A stretch of 64,000 bases of DNA from Nymphalis io (Eukaryota; Arthropoda; Insecta; Lepidoptera; Nymphalidae), in contig NC_065918.1 of assembly GCF_905147045.1 (NCBI RefSeq), positions 16,058,001-16,122,000 of the forward strand, read 5' to 3'. The notes below the pieces were generated by a model that was not told the origin of the DNA, ran no database searches, and saw nothing but the letters and a program-made list of their open reading frames with translations. The stretch's first letter is position 1. The number at the start of each line of letters is the position of its first letter. Positions 38,401 to 46,310 of the stretch are shown piece by piece. Position numbers and translations under genes: made by a program.

Positions 38401-39495
38401 AGCATTTGGCTTTGCTTTATCATAATACTGGTAATTATTAGTCATTTGCTTTCCTGGCAAATATAAAAAAAATACACGCCAAATTAAACATTTAACTGTA
38501 TCTCATTTCCATCCTAATTTTTAAAAAATATATTGAAACTTGCTTTTTAAAATAAAAGTAATATCATTTTTAATTATCAATGTTTTTATAGTTAAAAATA
38601 AATGAAACAAAACAGAAAACTTTGTTGATTTCTCACGGTGATGACATCACAGCAAGACAATATAATTATTGCTTATAATAATTATAAATTGCTAACTGTA
38701 TTTTTAGTGTGCTTTATATAGCAATTGTTTGTTCTAAATGCATAAAAAAAAACAATAAAACATCGAATAACCATTACCTATGTATTATATGTATCTATAA
38801 TAATTATAATAATATATTTAATAGTAAATATGTAATTATAATCCCAAATTGAAGATTAGAAGAAGAATTAAAAACACACTGAGTTTTGCACGTGCTTTTT
38901 TATGTGATATAAATTCATCGTGCGCTCGGCGGTGAAAAGAACATTGTATGGAGGTATACATGTGTGGAATGAAGTTCTGCCAAACGTGTATCCAACCCTG
39001 ATAAAAGCAGCGTGTTGTTTCATAATTCAAACCGTCTCTTCGAAGTCTTTGCCCAGCAGTGGGACATTTACAGGTGTTGCTTTAGTTTTTTTTATGATAT
39101 GTTATGAGCGGCTAACAAGCACAATAAAACTTGTAATTTGTTTTAGTAAATTAAATTTTAGTTTTAGTCACACTCTTGATCAAAGGATAAACTTCTTCTC
39201 CTCAGGGTTGGTGCTCGGGAAGCACAAAATTTTAGCTCAGAGGTGCTTACTCGCCTTTAAGCGATATCTTTAAGGTGTTTGTGTTATAGCCATTCGTCAA
39301 TTCGGTCAATCGACTTGAATACAGAAAAAAAATTGAAGTTTAACAAAACGCGATAATAGTAACTATAATCAAGAAAGTATAAAAAAATTATATTTACGTG
39401 GTTCTTTCACCGGGCGACGATGCTGATCTCCGCTCCGGCGGCGGCGGCGGCGGCAGCCGAGGATCCGGTGCTGGTGTTACCACGTAGGTATACAT
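14159..39495 (-). CDS. CngA: Cyclic nucleotide-gated channel, CNGA type (spliced, 9 coding exons)
   Basis: This gene encodes a plasma-membrane, non-selective cation channel subunit opened directly by cyclic nucleotide, as used in insect photoreceptors and chemosensory neurons. Joining 39398-39495, 38154-38358, 18924-19157, 18364-18523, 17105-17250, 16072-16194, 15097-16002, 14561-14742 and 14159-14414 on the minus strand gives 2310 nt, 769 residues plus TGA, with every junction GT-AG and in phase. In order it shows a proline run (15-20), GSR repeats (76-86), S1 (about 181-201), S2 (211-229), S3 (256-273), S4 with R291, R294, R297 and R300, S5 (323-342), a pore with TTIGETP (380-386), S6 (394-414), a C-linker, a nucleotide-binding domain (about 516-612) with FGE at 563-565 and NRRTA at 578-582, and a coiled coil near 640-685. 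Pore glutamate E384 points to the A rather than the B subunit type. The symbol follows the insect CngA family. A shorter isoform probably starts at the exon at 30660-30713. Confidence 0.93.
14561..14742 (-). CDS. CngA: CNG channel exon 9: C-helix end and coiled coil
   Basis: This 182 nt exon encodes residues 625-684 plus two bases of R685. It opens with DGLLDEP directly after RK, restoring the family signature KDGLLD. D625 aligns with the aspartate that favours cGMP in rod-type CNGA1. The rest (TVRKMEARITKLENNIKM and following) has heptad-like hydrophobic spacing, consistent with the C-terminal zipper that sets CNGA stoichiometry. The acceptor is ttttatag|GAT and the donor ATAAG|gtaatt. Confidence 0.92.
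15097..16002 (-). CDS. CngA: CNG channel exon 8: S5, pore, S6, C-linker and nucleotide-binding domain
   Basis: This 906 nt exon (302 codons, residues 323-624) carries most of the functional core. S5 is at 323-342, followed by a turret with sequons NIT (355) and NET (361) and the pore TLTTIGETPQP with E384. S6 is at 394-414, followed by the conserved IGSMISNMN and the C-linker. The nucleotide-binding domain has FSPGDYICRKGD, EMYIVKRG, the phosphate-binding cassette FGEVSVLDIAG and NRRTA, with R580 and T581 in the positions that contact cyclic nucleotide in this family. The acceptor is attctag|GTC and the donor CGTAAG|gtaagt. Translation runs on past the donor to 14992, but that tail is intron. 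Confidence 0.96.
16072..16194 (-). CDS. CngA: CNG channel exon 7: S4 voltage-sensor-like helix
   Basis: This 123 nt exon is phase 0 on both sides and encodes residues 282-322. It carries CPVIVRLNRLLRLPRM with arginines spaced every three residues, then EWFDRTET, which links S4 to S5. The donor is TGCAAG|gtaaag and the acceptor gttccag|GAT. CNG channels keep the charged S4 but are only weakly voltage dependent. Confidence 0.95.
16560..16795 (-). mobile_element. Family C tRNA-headed SINE, copy 1
   Basis: On the minus strand the head reads GCCGATTGGCGTGGTTGGTA, then TTGCCTTTCACGCCGAAGG and GTGGGTTCGCTTCCC, i.e. A-box and B-box promoter words in a tRNA-like fold with a Glu-like TTC anticodon position. 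The body runs down to TGTGTGA at 16560. It lies in the intron between CNG exons 6 and 7. Other copies are at 28112 and 45783. Confidence 0.75.
17105..17250 (-). CDS. CngA: CNG channel exon 6: S2-S3 loop and S3
   Basis: This 146 nt exon completes the split G233 codon and encodes 48 residues (234-281) with the family motif YLDQGLMVKD and S3 (AWPYDILSLIPTDIAYMW). The donor AACTAC|gtaagt and the acceptor tttcag|GT are both strong. It ends in GSCNY, one residue short of the S4 exon. Confidence 0.95.
17251..18363. other. CNG intron 5, no further feature
   Basis: AT-rich intron DNA. The GC-richer patch at 17840-17930 (gcgttagctaaatttgatga) resembles a MITE fragment but is unplaced. Minus-strand frames at 17445-18045 have no domain and no splice support. 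Confidence 0.4.
18364..18523 (-). CDS. CngA: CNG channel exon 5: S1 and S2
   Basis: This 160 nt exon runs from acceptor ccactag|TGG to donor GAAG|gtacga and encodes residues 180-232 plus one base of G233. It holds S1 (WLTVVSLAILYNVIVVIGRA) and S2 (from LWYTLDYLCD through IIYAIDTVIH). The split glycine codon joins the next exon to give HAHEGYLDQG, a standard CNG junction. Confidence 0.95.
18720..18800 (+). mobile_element. tRNA-headed SINE fragment (family F)
   Basis: GACTCGTTGGTCTAGTGAGT then GACCCGAAGGTCCTGAGTTT and AAATCCCAGGTCGGGCC follow a lepidopteran SINE head with A-box and B-box words. The body after about 18800 decays into AT-rich intron. Confidence 0.6.
18924..19157 (-). CDS. CngA: CNG channel exon 4: pre-S1 cytoplasmic region
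   Basis: This 234 nt exon is phase 0 at both ends and encodes residues 102-179, from PPREEEPG to PTEQYYYR. The acceptor is ataacag|CCG and the donor CGG|gtacgt. It carries the SKPPDWFLDKF and DPTEQYYYRW motifs that precede S1 in CNG channels. It is the first exon common to both proposed isoforms, and the intron before it is about 19 kb. Confidence 0.93.
19158..20261. other. Start of the 19 kb CNG intron; repeat-like
   Basis: 19870-20000 (aaaggtaaagtttgattttt ... aactactaagccgtttt ... gctaaatagggttatatttt) matches the body of non-autonomous butterfly Helitrons as I recall them. 19840-19855 (ctgggtagctagt) is a possible CTAGT end. No exon is supported. Confidence 0.4.
20262..21562 (+). mobile_element. 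Helitron-derived remnant, copy 2
   Basis: It aligns in order with copy 1 at 8847-10158 on the opposite strand. The helicase tail is again visible at 21320-21420 as IDLRECCFSHGQLSYLDPGV-like sequence with broken frames. The right edge AACCGCGGGCGCAGCTAG|T fits a CTAG Helitron terminus inserted before T. It lies in the large CNG intron. Confidence 0.7.
22273..22553 (-). mobile_element. Family B element, copy 4
   Basis: The T-run, GACGGACGTATGGGCTACCT, TCACGCACCCTTCAAACCGG and GTGGGTGGTACCTGCCCAGA landmarks are all present with moderate divergence. Confidence 0.75.
22618..23349 (-). mobile_element. 5'-truncated RTE-like LINE insertion with 13-bp target duplication
   Basis: The inserted segment is flanked by an exact duplication, GTCATTTTACAAT, at 22605-22617 and 23350-23362. 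On its sense (minus) strand it ends in a (TTGA)n tail, typical of RTE-type LINEs, which use short tandem tails rather than poly(A). It starts abruptly within the reverse-transcriptase frame, as expected for incomplete target-primed insertion. The clean duplication suggests a fairly recent event. Confidence 0.85.
22633..23271 (-). pseudogene. C-terminal part of an RTE-type reverse transcriptase
   Basis: From about 23218 down, the frame reads YLGQIIQVGRNNFEKEADRR, then the diagnostic VLPAMTYGAETWTLT, ERAMLGVSLKDKIRNE, KWQWAGHVCRRTDGRWSRRV, RPPARWTDDLKKVAG and AYVQQWTTIGC, then TGA. This is the C-terminal end of endonuclease-reverse transcriptase proteins common in Lepidoptera. Upstream, GMNLDKTKVMFNRHVV at about 23250-23320 continues the protein in another frame, so there is a single frameshift near 23220. 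The listed start belongs to the wrong frame and is not a real start. The catalytic domain is missing, so the copy is dead. Confidence 0.85.
23451..24910. other. Intron DNA, no gene
   Basis: AT-rich. Around 23825-23880 a short family B-like trace (ccaatgcgctaccaggaatt atgattttctatccc) is visible. 24340-24420 is slightly GC-richer but holds no exon signals I can support. Confidence 0.4.
24911..25215 (+). mobile_element. Family A tRNA-headed SINE, copy 1
   Basis: The head GCCGAGATGGCCCAGTGGTT, AGAACGCGTGAATGTTAAC and GCGTTCAAAACCGAG keeps the A-box and B-box positions of a tRNA-Lys-like sequence. The body contains GGTGAAGGAAGTCATCGTGA and ATTGGAGCAGCGTGG, and the 3' end reads GAGGAGGCCATGGCCCAACA then GTGGGACATTCACAGGCTGT, TACT. 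About 300 bp, full length. Confidence 0.85.
26155..26447 (-). mobile_element. Family B element, copy 5 (full length)
   Basis: The T-run, ATAGAATAGGAAGGTGGACA, CACTCTTCAAACCGGAACAC and CTACCACCAG end are all present. Confidence 0.8.
26448..28111. other. Intron DNA, no gene
   Basis: AT-rich. The short frame at 26678-26893 (minus) and the TATG-rich stretch at 27840-27930 carry no domain. No repeat is recognised. Confidence 0.4.
28112..28323 (-). mobile_element. Family C SINE, copy 2, anticodon arm deleted
   Basis: It matches copy 1 through TCTGCCCTGGGAATGGGAAT, CGAACCCACA, then jumps straight to ATCTACCAACCAC, missing the roughly 20 bp that encode the anticodon arm in copies 1 and 3. Confidence 0.7.
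28493..28556 (-). repeat. Family E fragment
   Basis: The minus-strand reading gives GATTCTACTGAGAAGAACCA next to GCAAGAATCTC and, at the other end, GAATCGTCAAG, as in the other family E copies. Confidence 0.5.
28720..28985 (+). repeat. Highly diverged family A SINE
   Basis: CGGTGGCACAGTGGTAGATT, ATTCGTCTCGTGTTCG, ACCAACCCGCATTGAAGCG and CAAACCTTCTACCTAAGAGA occur in family A order with heavy decay. Confidence 0.5.
29958..30240 (-). mobile_element. Family B element, copy 6 (full length)
   Basis: All landmarks from the T-run to TTGCACAAAGCTGTACCACG are present, with a small deletion after GGTAAG. Confidence 0.8.
30241..30654. other. Intron DNA downstream of the alternative exon
   Basis: No feature seen; AT-rich. 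Confidence 0.4.
30660..30738 (-). CDS. CngA: CNG channel alternative first exon (short isoform N-terminus)
   Basis: On the minus strand an ATG at 30711-30713 (A at -3) opens 18 codons, MSPVFTIQKFGLGMSTGQ, ending exactly at a good donor, CAG|gtgagc. The 54 coding nt are phase 0 and so join directly to exon 4 (PPREEEPG...), whose other upstream partner also ends in phase 0. The product would be 686 residues with the channel core unchanged but without the proline-rich and GSR-rich N-terminus. A TATAAAA lies about 30 bp above the inferred transcription start near 30738. The peptide contains VFTIQK, echoing VFTIDK in exon 3. The exon is a prediction from splice site, phase and promoter; no transcript evidence is available here. 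Confidence 0.6.
30763..30769 (-). promoter_or_regulatory. TATA box of the internal CNG promoter
   Basis: TATAAAA reads on the minus strand about 50 bp above the ATG of the alternative first exon, placing a start site near 30738 with a short leader. A TCAGT initiator-like word at 30722-30726 is too far (about 45 bp) to be the classical partner. Around 30858-30870 there is a TTAATTGAAG word resembling the homeodomain site of insect opsin promoters, with two mismatches to my recollection of it. That resemblance is weak. Confidence 0.5.
30770..31100 (-). promoter_or_regulatory. Upstream region of the internal CNG promoter
   Basis: 30835-31090 is markedly richer in G and C than the intron on either side, with no repeat match. 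Minus-strand landmarks include TTAATTGAAG near 30865 and GGCGGGGCGGTG near 30850. It is plausible as the proximal control region of the alternative first exon, but no factor site is certain. Confidence 0.35.
31388..31505 (+). repeat. Decayed family A SINE head
   Basis: GGCGGTGGAACCCGGGCAAG, CTGAATTTATATGTGCTTAA and AAAATATCGCGAGGA follow family A order; the 3' half is missing. Confidence 0.5.
31851..32148 (+). mobile_element. Family A SINE, copy 2
   Basis: It begins within the head at AAGAACGCGTGAATCTTAAC, so the first part of the A-box is lost. The body is intact to GCCCAGCAGTGGGACATTTA, CAGGCTGTTA and a (CTGTA)3 tail. Overlapping frames are shadows. Confidence 0.85.
32149..35772. other. 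Intron DNA, no gene or clear repeat
   Basis: About 3.6 kb of AT-rich sequence. Short frames at 33378-33773 and 34961-35683 have no domain, no splice-site context and no relative elsewhere in the window. Confidence 0.45.
35782..36100 (-). mobile_element. Family A SINE, copy 3, with 11-bp target duplication
   Basis: Full length on the minus strand, from GCCGAGATGGCCTAGTGGTA to GCCCAGCAGTGGGACATTAA, CAGGCTGTTA, with a (CTGTTA)n tail at the low-coordinate end. TTTTTTTGTTA at 35773-35783 and 36100-36110 flanks it exactly, marking the insertion site, although the T-run makes the left limit slightly soft. Confidence 0.87.
36804..37088 (+). mobile_element. Family B element, copy 7 (full length)
   Basis: This copy reads in the opposite orientation to copies 1-6: CTGGTGGTAGAGCTTTGTGC at the start, CCGCCTTCCTATTCTATTTT at the end. 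The poly(A) tail is degraded. Confidence 0.8.
37089..38153. other. End of the 19 kb intron, no feature
   Basis: AT-rich. The minus-strand frame at 37766-37996 has no domain. Confidence 0.4.
38154..38358 (-). CDS. CngA: CNG channel exon 3: cytoplasmic N-terminal linker
   Basis: This 205 nt exon runs from acceptor ttacag|C to donor ATA|gtaagt. It encodes residues 33(part)-101, starting FRNGKVFTID, passing a tandem GSRGSRGSR stretch (residues 76-86) and ending PVADEI. The phase is one base in and zero out, matching the preceding ACC-AC end and the following CCG start. It is a low-complexity, basic, probably disordered cytoplasmic segment before the transmembrane core. The next exon is almost 19 kb away. 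The exon is skipped in the proposed short isoform, whose first exon lies inside that intron. Confidence 0.82.
38900..39085 (+). repeat. Diverged family A SINE body
   Basis: ATTCATCGTGCGCTCGGCGG, ATCCAACCCTGATAAAAGCA and GCCCAGCAGTGGGACATTTA, CAG match the body and 3' end of family A. It lies in the 1 kb intron between exons 2 and 3; the frame at 38920 is a shadow. Confidence 0.55.
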
Positions 39496-39525
39496 TGCTG
39501 TTACCTACAGCATTCGTATCGAATC
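39398..39525 (-). CDS. CngA: CNG channel exon 2: start codon of the long isoform
   Basis: The acceptor TTCACAG lies just above 39525 and the donor CAC|gtaaat just below 39398. Coding starts at the ATG at 39493-39495, which has a purine at -3; 39496-39525 is 5' UTR. The UTR holds a minimal in-frame uORF, ATG-CTG-TAG, so the later ATG is the only workable start in this frame. The exon encodes 32 residues and two bases of the next codon: a short MYTYVVTPAPD start, six prolines from a CCG run, then a basic serine-rich stretch. This N-terminus is cytoplasmic. The exon is assigned by exact phase match (98 coding nt, remainder 2) with the next exon. The N-terminal sequence is not itself a conserved domain, so confidence is lower than for the core. 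Confidence 0.72.
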
Positions 39526-42500
39526 CTGTGAACAAAATATATACCAAGGATGTCATTCAGTATTATATATGGTTAATAGAATCTCCATAGGAAACAATCA
39601 ATCGGTCAATCGGAGCGCTATCTATCTGAATAGCATGTGAATAACAAAAGAGTTTCACAAATCCGAAGTTCACGCAAACAAAATCGCAATATCAGATGTA
39701 AGCCATACAATTTAAATTTAGTTACTCTCCGAAAACTTTCATAGAATCAAAGTTTTTATCCTACGCTATTTGAAGATATTTAAATTTTAAAACGTATTCA
39801 CACACACTTGTTATCGGCTGCAGTAAAGATAGAAATTGAAATTTTTTAATGTCGAATTGTAATCATCTTTCCTTTTAAATTTGAGTATAATAAACATATC
39901 AAAACATGTGGTAATTGTCAAAATCAATAAAAGCATACTTTAACTTAAAATCATACAATAGAAAAGTAAATATATTTGAATTATATCTAAGTTATTAGCA
40001 CTCGTGAGTCTTAATCGATTTGGTTTAAAAACCGGACAAGCTCAACTGAACCTCCTCCGCGGCGAGGAATCTGTCGGAAGAAAATTCCAATGAGAGAAAG
40101 TCTTATTCCAGCAGTGAGAGAAATACAGGCAATAACATTTTTATTTTTTTATACTAGTAATTATCAGAAGAAATCAAAATATTGCTGACGTTACGATTTG
40201 TATTACGGATAATTGGAGATGAGCCGTCATTTCAGATTTTCCTTTGAATTTTTGGTCCGTATAATGCATCATCTTATATTTCTATCTGGACTGCCTATAT
40301 ATAAAATAATTGATTATGTTATCTCATGAAATTAAATTAGATTTTTGCAATTATTATTATTTATTATTAATAATCGGATTTTTATGATATTTTTTGGGCT
40401 CCTGAATTCTCCAAGGCGATAAAATAAGTTAATTATTTGTCCTTTAATAACAACTGCAACCCGTGCGAAGCCAGAGCGGGTAGCTTGTAGAAAATATCCT
40501 TGTGAAATAATTAAAGTTCAGCAAAGCATTCCACTGGAGTCGCTACAAATTTTTAATATATTTTAGAGAGATATATTATGTACTTATAATTTCGATGCGG
40601 ACGAATTTTCCGGTTCAATAAGCAAATATTGGAATACTTTGTGTATGAATATGAATTTAGATGTAACCTTTGCTTGGTTTCTAATAAATGTACGTTATAT
40701 TGAATATTTATATATTATATATTTCATATTCAAATTAATATGTGAAGCTGGCATCCGATAATCATGGTTAATTTAAATGATTTCCCGAAACTAAGAGTTA
40801 ATATTACATAACTGTTGAATATTGAAATCATTGAATTGTATTCACGAATACAGGTTTAATTAATTTATATTTGAGATATTTTCATGAAATACATATTAAG
40901 TCAGTTGAGCGCATGACAGTGCAGGGTCAAGTTCTGTGAATTTGAATATATTATTTAATATATGTCGCAAATATGTTTTGCGTTAACCTTAACTTCTGGA
41001 CTTTCAATTTACCTGTGCGACAAAGTAATAGTTGCTGTTCAGTATTATTAATTTTCTGTTTAATAATCTGTGATGGATTATATTTTTAAATGTCACGATT
41101 CTGAATAAAAATTAGAAATGATATATAGAAAAGGATGACATTAAAACATTATCTGTTACATTTAAACTGTAGTAATAATAAATATTTTTAAACGGTTTGC
41201 GAAACCATAAGGAATGAAATTGGAATAAATTCTTTAATTCGTTTAAAAATTTATAAAGCCCAGTATGTGAATTTTTTTGACACCACTAGCGCTCCACATA
41301 TGACAGACACGTTCATATAAGTTAGAACGTTTTCAGAGAATACGCACAAAAACTAGCATTTTTTTGTAAAACGATCTTTGTGTTATCCACTGCATTACAA
41401 GATATTTGTTCATTTTTAAAATACTACTTTAATAAATTAACGGCTTAAAATATATTTTAGTTTTAAAATATTTATTATTTTCATCATTATTTTCCTGTAT
41501 CTCAAAGTTGTATTGTAATATTTAAATCGCTATTGATTTGTAAATCGCCAACCGATGTTATGAAAACGACTCTCAAAGGGGCTTACGAACGATTGAAGAG
41601 GTTTTAAGTGCATTTGCAATGAGAGGAAGCAGAATGCATGCTAATACCATAAAGAGAAACATTCTGTTTTCATTGTTATTACCTAATACAAGTGAAAACT
41701 TCGGATCCGATTGCTATGGAATTTCTATATAATATTTTAGTTTTAAGATGAACATACCCATATATAAGCATAAAATGTAGCCTATATTTTATGCTGATAT
41801 AGGTTTAGGATATATTAACAAACATTCCTATCTTAAAAAAAACCATTACTTACACTTACACTTAAATAAATATACATATAAGCATTAATATAGTACCGAA
41901 GGAATTAAGTTGAAAAGACAGATATAATATAATAAAATACTTTATGGGTAGCAGACCTGTTTTTACCGATAAAAGAACTCACAGAGAGTGATCTTTCTTG
42001 TATAAAATCATATGATATAATAATAATTGTTTATGCATTTTATAGAACTTGGCCTTTTTTCAAAACGATAATCCAACAAAATTATTGGCTGTAAATTTTA
42101 TGATTAGAGAACAATGACGCTTTTGTATTATATTTGGAAATTCAATCAACCAGAATAATTATGCCTGGATATATTGTGCACAAAATTCTTGGCATCATTA
42201 AAATTGTTATTTAGACAATGAAATATATCGCTATGCGAAAATTTACCTTATAATCAGTAAGCATATAGCTGAATGTGTCTTGATTATATCTATTTTTCCT
42301 TTGTGGATTAAATTCTAATTCTTTAATAGAATTACTGGTTTGCAGTTATTATGCCAATCATACATATATTTTGAAGAAGTCTACTGATTTAATTAATTCA
42401 GACAAACAGCTTACACAGTAAAGACCGTTATACACAATATACACAAATACACAAATTAAGAGCCTGAGAACTTAGTAGTGCTTGATCAGATTAAGCTAGT

Positions 42501-42589
42501 TTGCTTGTTTGTTTGTTTTGTTCACGTGCATTATCTGTTAAGTCAAAGACAAATACACAAAGCTTTATTCAATATACAACCGTTACTTA
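39526..42589. other. Proposed 5' intron, mostly featureless
   Basis: 40000-40140 is a very decayed family A trace (tcgtgagtcttaatcgattt ... ttattccagcagtgagag). 40450-40485 (acccgtgcgaagccagagcgggt) is a short hairpin like a Helitron 3' end. No exon is supported. Confidence 0.4.
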
Positions 42590-42761
42590 TCGATTGTCAT
42601 AAATCTACCGCCGATTCGGAAATAACAGGTTCAAGGTCGATTGGCCCAAAGCGTTTTATAAATAAACATAAAAATGGACAAGACAGAAGCCAGAATCGAC
42701 TGTCGTTGCACTCACATGGAAAATGAGAACGAACGAAGATACCGTTTTTGATACTAATTAT

Positions 42762-43025
42762 TCTTCTTCTTCCTGCCTTTATCCCAAGTGAGGCCGGCAC
42801 AACATGTATTTTCCTTCTACTTCTTACTGTCACTGGTCATCTCAGTACTTAAACCTTTCATAGACATATCTTTTCTTACGCAATCCATTCATACTTTTTT
42901 CGGCCTCCCCCATCCCATCATCTACATCCATCAATATTAACATTCATAGTAACATGCTTTTCATCCCTCTTCATCACATTCCCATACCACGCTAATCTCT
43001 TACTCTTCAACTTTTCATCTATTTG
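42762..43025 (-). pseudogene. Decayed C-terminus of a second RTE-type reverse transcriptase
   Basis: On the minus strand it reads EKLKSKRLAWYGNVMKRDEK, then a GRGRPKK-like and MNGLRKKRY segment, then tryptophan/lysine-rich remnants, with several stops and frame changes. The order matches the C-terminal tail of lepidopteran LINE reverse transcriptases of a subfamily different from the copy at 22633-23271. No catalytic part remains. Confidence 0.6.
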
Positions 43026-43111
43026 TTTTAGTTTTTGATACTAATATTAAATAAGTAAATATACATAATATTTACTTAATATACAAACATTATTATGGAT
43101 ATATGATTGAT

Positions 43112-43419
43112 GTAGCCGAGATGGTCTTGTGGTTAGAACGCGTGAATCTTAACCGATGATCATGAGTTCAAACCTAGGCAAACACCACTGAATTTTCATG
43201 TGCTTTTTTTTGTTTGTAATTCATTTCATGCTTGACGGTGAAGGAAAATATCGTGAGGAAACCTGCATGTGTCTAACTTCATTGAAATTATGCTACTTGT
43301 GTATTCTACCAACCCGCATTGGAGCGGCGTGGTGGAATAAGCTCTAAACCTTCTTCTCAAAAAAGGGAGAGGAGGCCTTAGCCCAGCAGTGGCAAATTAA
43401 CAGGCTGTTACTGCACTGT
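43112..43419 (+). mobile_element. Family A SINE, copy 4 (full length)
   Basis: The head GCCGAGATGGTCTTGTGGTT keeps both promoter boxes, and the 3' end reads GCCCAGCAGTGGCAAATTAA, CAGGCTGTTACTGCACTGTG. Confidence 0.87.
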
Positions 43420-43850
43420 GATTAATTATATCCGTTTGATATTTGATATTATTGTGGATAGCAGCAAATACATAATAAAATGTAAGCTGGGTATTAATTA
43501 CAAATATGTATTTGAGTTGAGCTAACATTTCATATTGATTGAAGAAGCCAAACTAGTGTAGCAAATACCTCCAATTTGCGTTCCGCTTTGATTACGTTCA
43601 TATGAATTAAGCTGATTCTGTAGGTAGTATTTACGAAACCTTTCATAAACCTTTATATTTAAATAAAGAAAGCTTATTGTAAATTAAAAATTTTAATTAC
43701 GAGGCTACCTGAAAAAAAATATAGCCACACATCAATCGAACGAGCTCAAAAAATATATATAAAGATACACCAATGGAAAACCACGTCTGTGGATATTAGA
43801 ATTATTTAACATAAAAGGATATGATAATAGTTCACATTTATTATTTATTT

Positions 43851-44007
43851 CTGTGTCTAATTTCACTGAAAATCTGCCACGTGTATATTCCACCCGCATT
43901 GGAGCAGTGTGGTAGAATAAGTTCCAAACCTTCTCCTCAAAAAGGCAGAGGAGGCCTTAGCTCAGCAGTGGGACATTCACAGGCTGTTACCATTACCATT
44001 ATCATTT
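43851..44007 (+). mobile_element. Family A SINE, copy 5 (5'-truncated)
   Basis: It starts mid-body at GTGTCTAATTTCACTGAAAA and runs to GCTCAGCAGTGGGACATTCA, CAGGCTGTTA with a (CCATTA)n tail, different from the tails of the other copies. Confidence 0.8.
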
Positions 44008-44029
44008 GTTATTATAAATAGGTATTTAT

Positions 44030-44283
44030 TATAGTATAGGTAGAAGGACGAGCATATGGGCCACTTGATGGTAAGAGGTCACCAATGCTCACAGACATTA
44101 GCAATGTAAGAAATGTCAACCATCGCTTACATTTCTAATGCGTCGCCAACCTTGGGAACTAAGATGTTATGTCCCTTGTGCCTGTAATTTCACTGGATCA
44201 CTCACCCTTCAAACTGAAACACAAAATCTAATGAGTTGGGTGGTACCTACCCAGACGAGCTTGCAAAAAGCTCTACCACCATT
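44030..44283 (-). mobile_element. Family B element, copy 8 (internal deletion)
   Basis: GGACGAGCATATGGGCCACT through CACTCACCCTTCAAACTGAA are present, then about 40 bp including the GCTGTTTTGCGGTAGAATAT block is missing, resuming at CTAATGAGTTGGGTGGTACC. Confidence 0.75.
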
Positions 44284-45782
44284 AAAAAAAGGTAAAATAA
44301 CTTAGCGAAGAATCTGTATTTTTCATAATATTTACGCCTGGTATAAAAAAATATAAAAATATAATAGCTAAAAGCTAAATTTATTATTTAAATGTTTACT
44401 TGAATTGTAAATTGTACTTAAGGCAAAATAATTTTACGAACATAATTGTTAATTACATCCCGTAATTGGTAATAATGGTATTATACAAATACAAAGGTTA
44501 TGCATAAAGGTGACTCCCTAAAAAACTTCTTTAAATTAATAGAGAAATAATAATTAATGGAATCATTATCGACATAGTTCCAAGTGTTATGTGATTCATA
44601 ACTGATGTAATTGGTCTAACCTTCGTTAGCGTATCTTAGAATTTAACTAAGCTATCTTAAGCAATAAGTGATTATTAAGTTTCATGTAATTTAATGGACA
44701 AAACTCAACCACAGCCACTTTGTGTTAGTATTACTTATTTGAAAACTAAAAAAACTCGCTAGAATTTTGTAACAAACGATATGAATGTTTCGGAAATTTG
44801 ATTGCAAGTGTCGATCGCAGTTTTTGGAACAACGTGCAGGTTCTCTAAACAAAGTTTCCTTTACGGAATCGAATTTTTAAATTAAAAACTGGTCTGTGCG
44901 CGATTTGTTCTACCCAAGCTATCAAGTTTCCATTTGATACCCTTAGCTACAATATTCATCTACACGTTAAGGATTTTCGTTTGAAATTTAAATTGTTGTT
45001 CCAATTCTATAAAAACTTAATGTACATCTAGTATATATTTATAAAAATTATGTTAGGCTATAAGAATTATTATCATAAGCAGATTTAAAAACAGTCAATT
45101 TTACATATCTCGAATGAATTAAAATCCCTTGCATATTTTGTTCTATATATATATTTTTATATAATTAAAAGATATATATCGAATATAACGAAGGTCAAAT
45201 GTTGATTATCAATTCCAAGTTATTCTATTCTGGTTCATATTTAAGCTCTAATATTTGAAAGCCACGTACGTAGGCAATTTCGCTCCTCTATTCATAGCTG
45301 TGTTGTCTTTGTAGATTTGATTATTTTGCTTGTGAGCATATCTTGTAGCTTAATACCTTGTCTCTGATTTCAGGAAGCAACGTGCCTTGAATTTCAACGT
45401 AGTGAACTATTCTGTGTTCTATCGAAATTATTGTGTATTGACTGATTGGCTTCTGTGTTAGCTTTCCCATGCATACAATTAGATTTATGTGTCCGATCTT
45501 ACAATTTCTGTGTATTATTTTTTAAGTAATAATTTTATCACCATGTCAACTTCATGAATACAATTATTTAGAAGCATTTGAAAGATGGCTTAAAATTCTC
45601 AGTACAATCTGTAGATATTTATAACTACTACAGAAAGCGTTCAAAGTCAATAACTTATTAAAAAACCAAAGAAGAATCTGATAATAGTCTAAATAGATTC
45701 TCTTGAGACTCTTCAGAAGGTAACAGACAAGGTAACTGAAGGCAATATTTTTATATTAATATTAAATATTAATATTCATAAT
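44284..45782. other. Proposed 5' intron, no feature
   Basis: AT-rich with no supported gene or repeat. Confidence 0.4.
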
Positions 45783-46026
45783 ATTCACACACGGCCTTTT
45801 GATCCCAAATTAAGCAGAGCTTGTACTATGAAAACCAGACAACTGATATACTACATATACTACTTACAAAAGAAATTTCGTAAATACATATTTATATAGA
45901 TAATTACACCCAGACACAGGACAAACAGACATGTTCATGAACACAAATGTCTGTTCTGGGTGGGAATCGACCCCGCAACCTTCGGCGTGAAAGGCAAGTA
46001 TCTACCAACCACGCCAACCGACCCGG
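45783..46026 (-). mobile_element. Family C SINE, copy 3
   Basis: The complete head is present on the minus strand (GGTTGGCGTGGTTGGTAGAT, CCTTTCACGCCGAAGGTTGC, GGGGTCGATTCCCACC), with the body down to GTGTGAAT at 45783. Confidence 0.75.
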
Positions 46027-46188
46027 CCCGTTTGCCGAAAATTTATTTATAGTTTAAATTATATTAACTCACTTTAAAAAAAAGTATATTTTTAATAATA
46101 TGATACTAACTTCTTAATCATTTAAAAAGATGAATCTTTTCAAAATATAAAATAAATAAAAATACTTAAATTAATTGTAATTGAACCG

Positions 46189-46310
46189 CGGTGGCCCAGT
46201 GACTAAAACACGTCAATTTTAGTCAATTCGAGTTCGAACGAGCAAACCCCACTGAATTCCAAATGTGCTGAATTTATGTTCATAATTCCTTTTGCTCGGC
46301 GGTGATGAAT
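46189..46310 (+). repeat. Diverged family A SINE head
   Basis: CGGTGGCCCAGTGACTAAAA, GAGTTCGAACGAGC and TTGCTCGGCGGTGATGAATG fit the family A head and start of body; the rest is lost. Confidence 0.5.
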
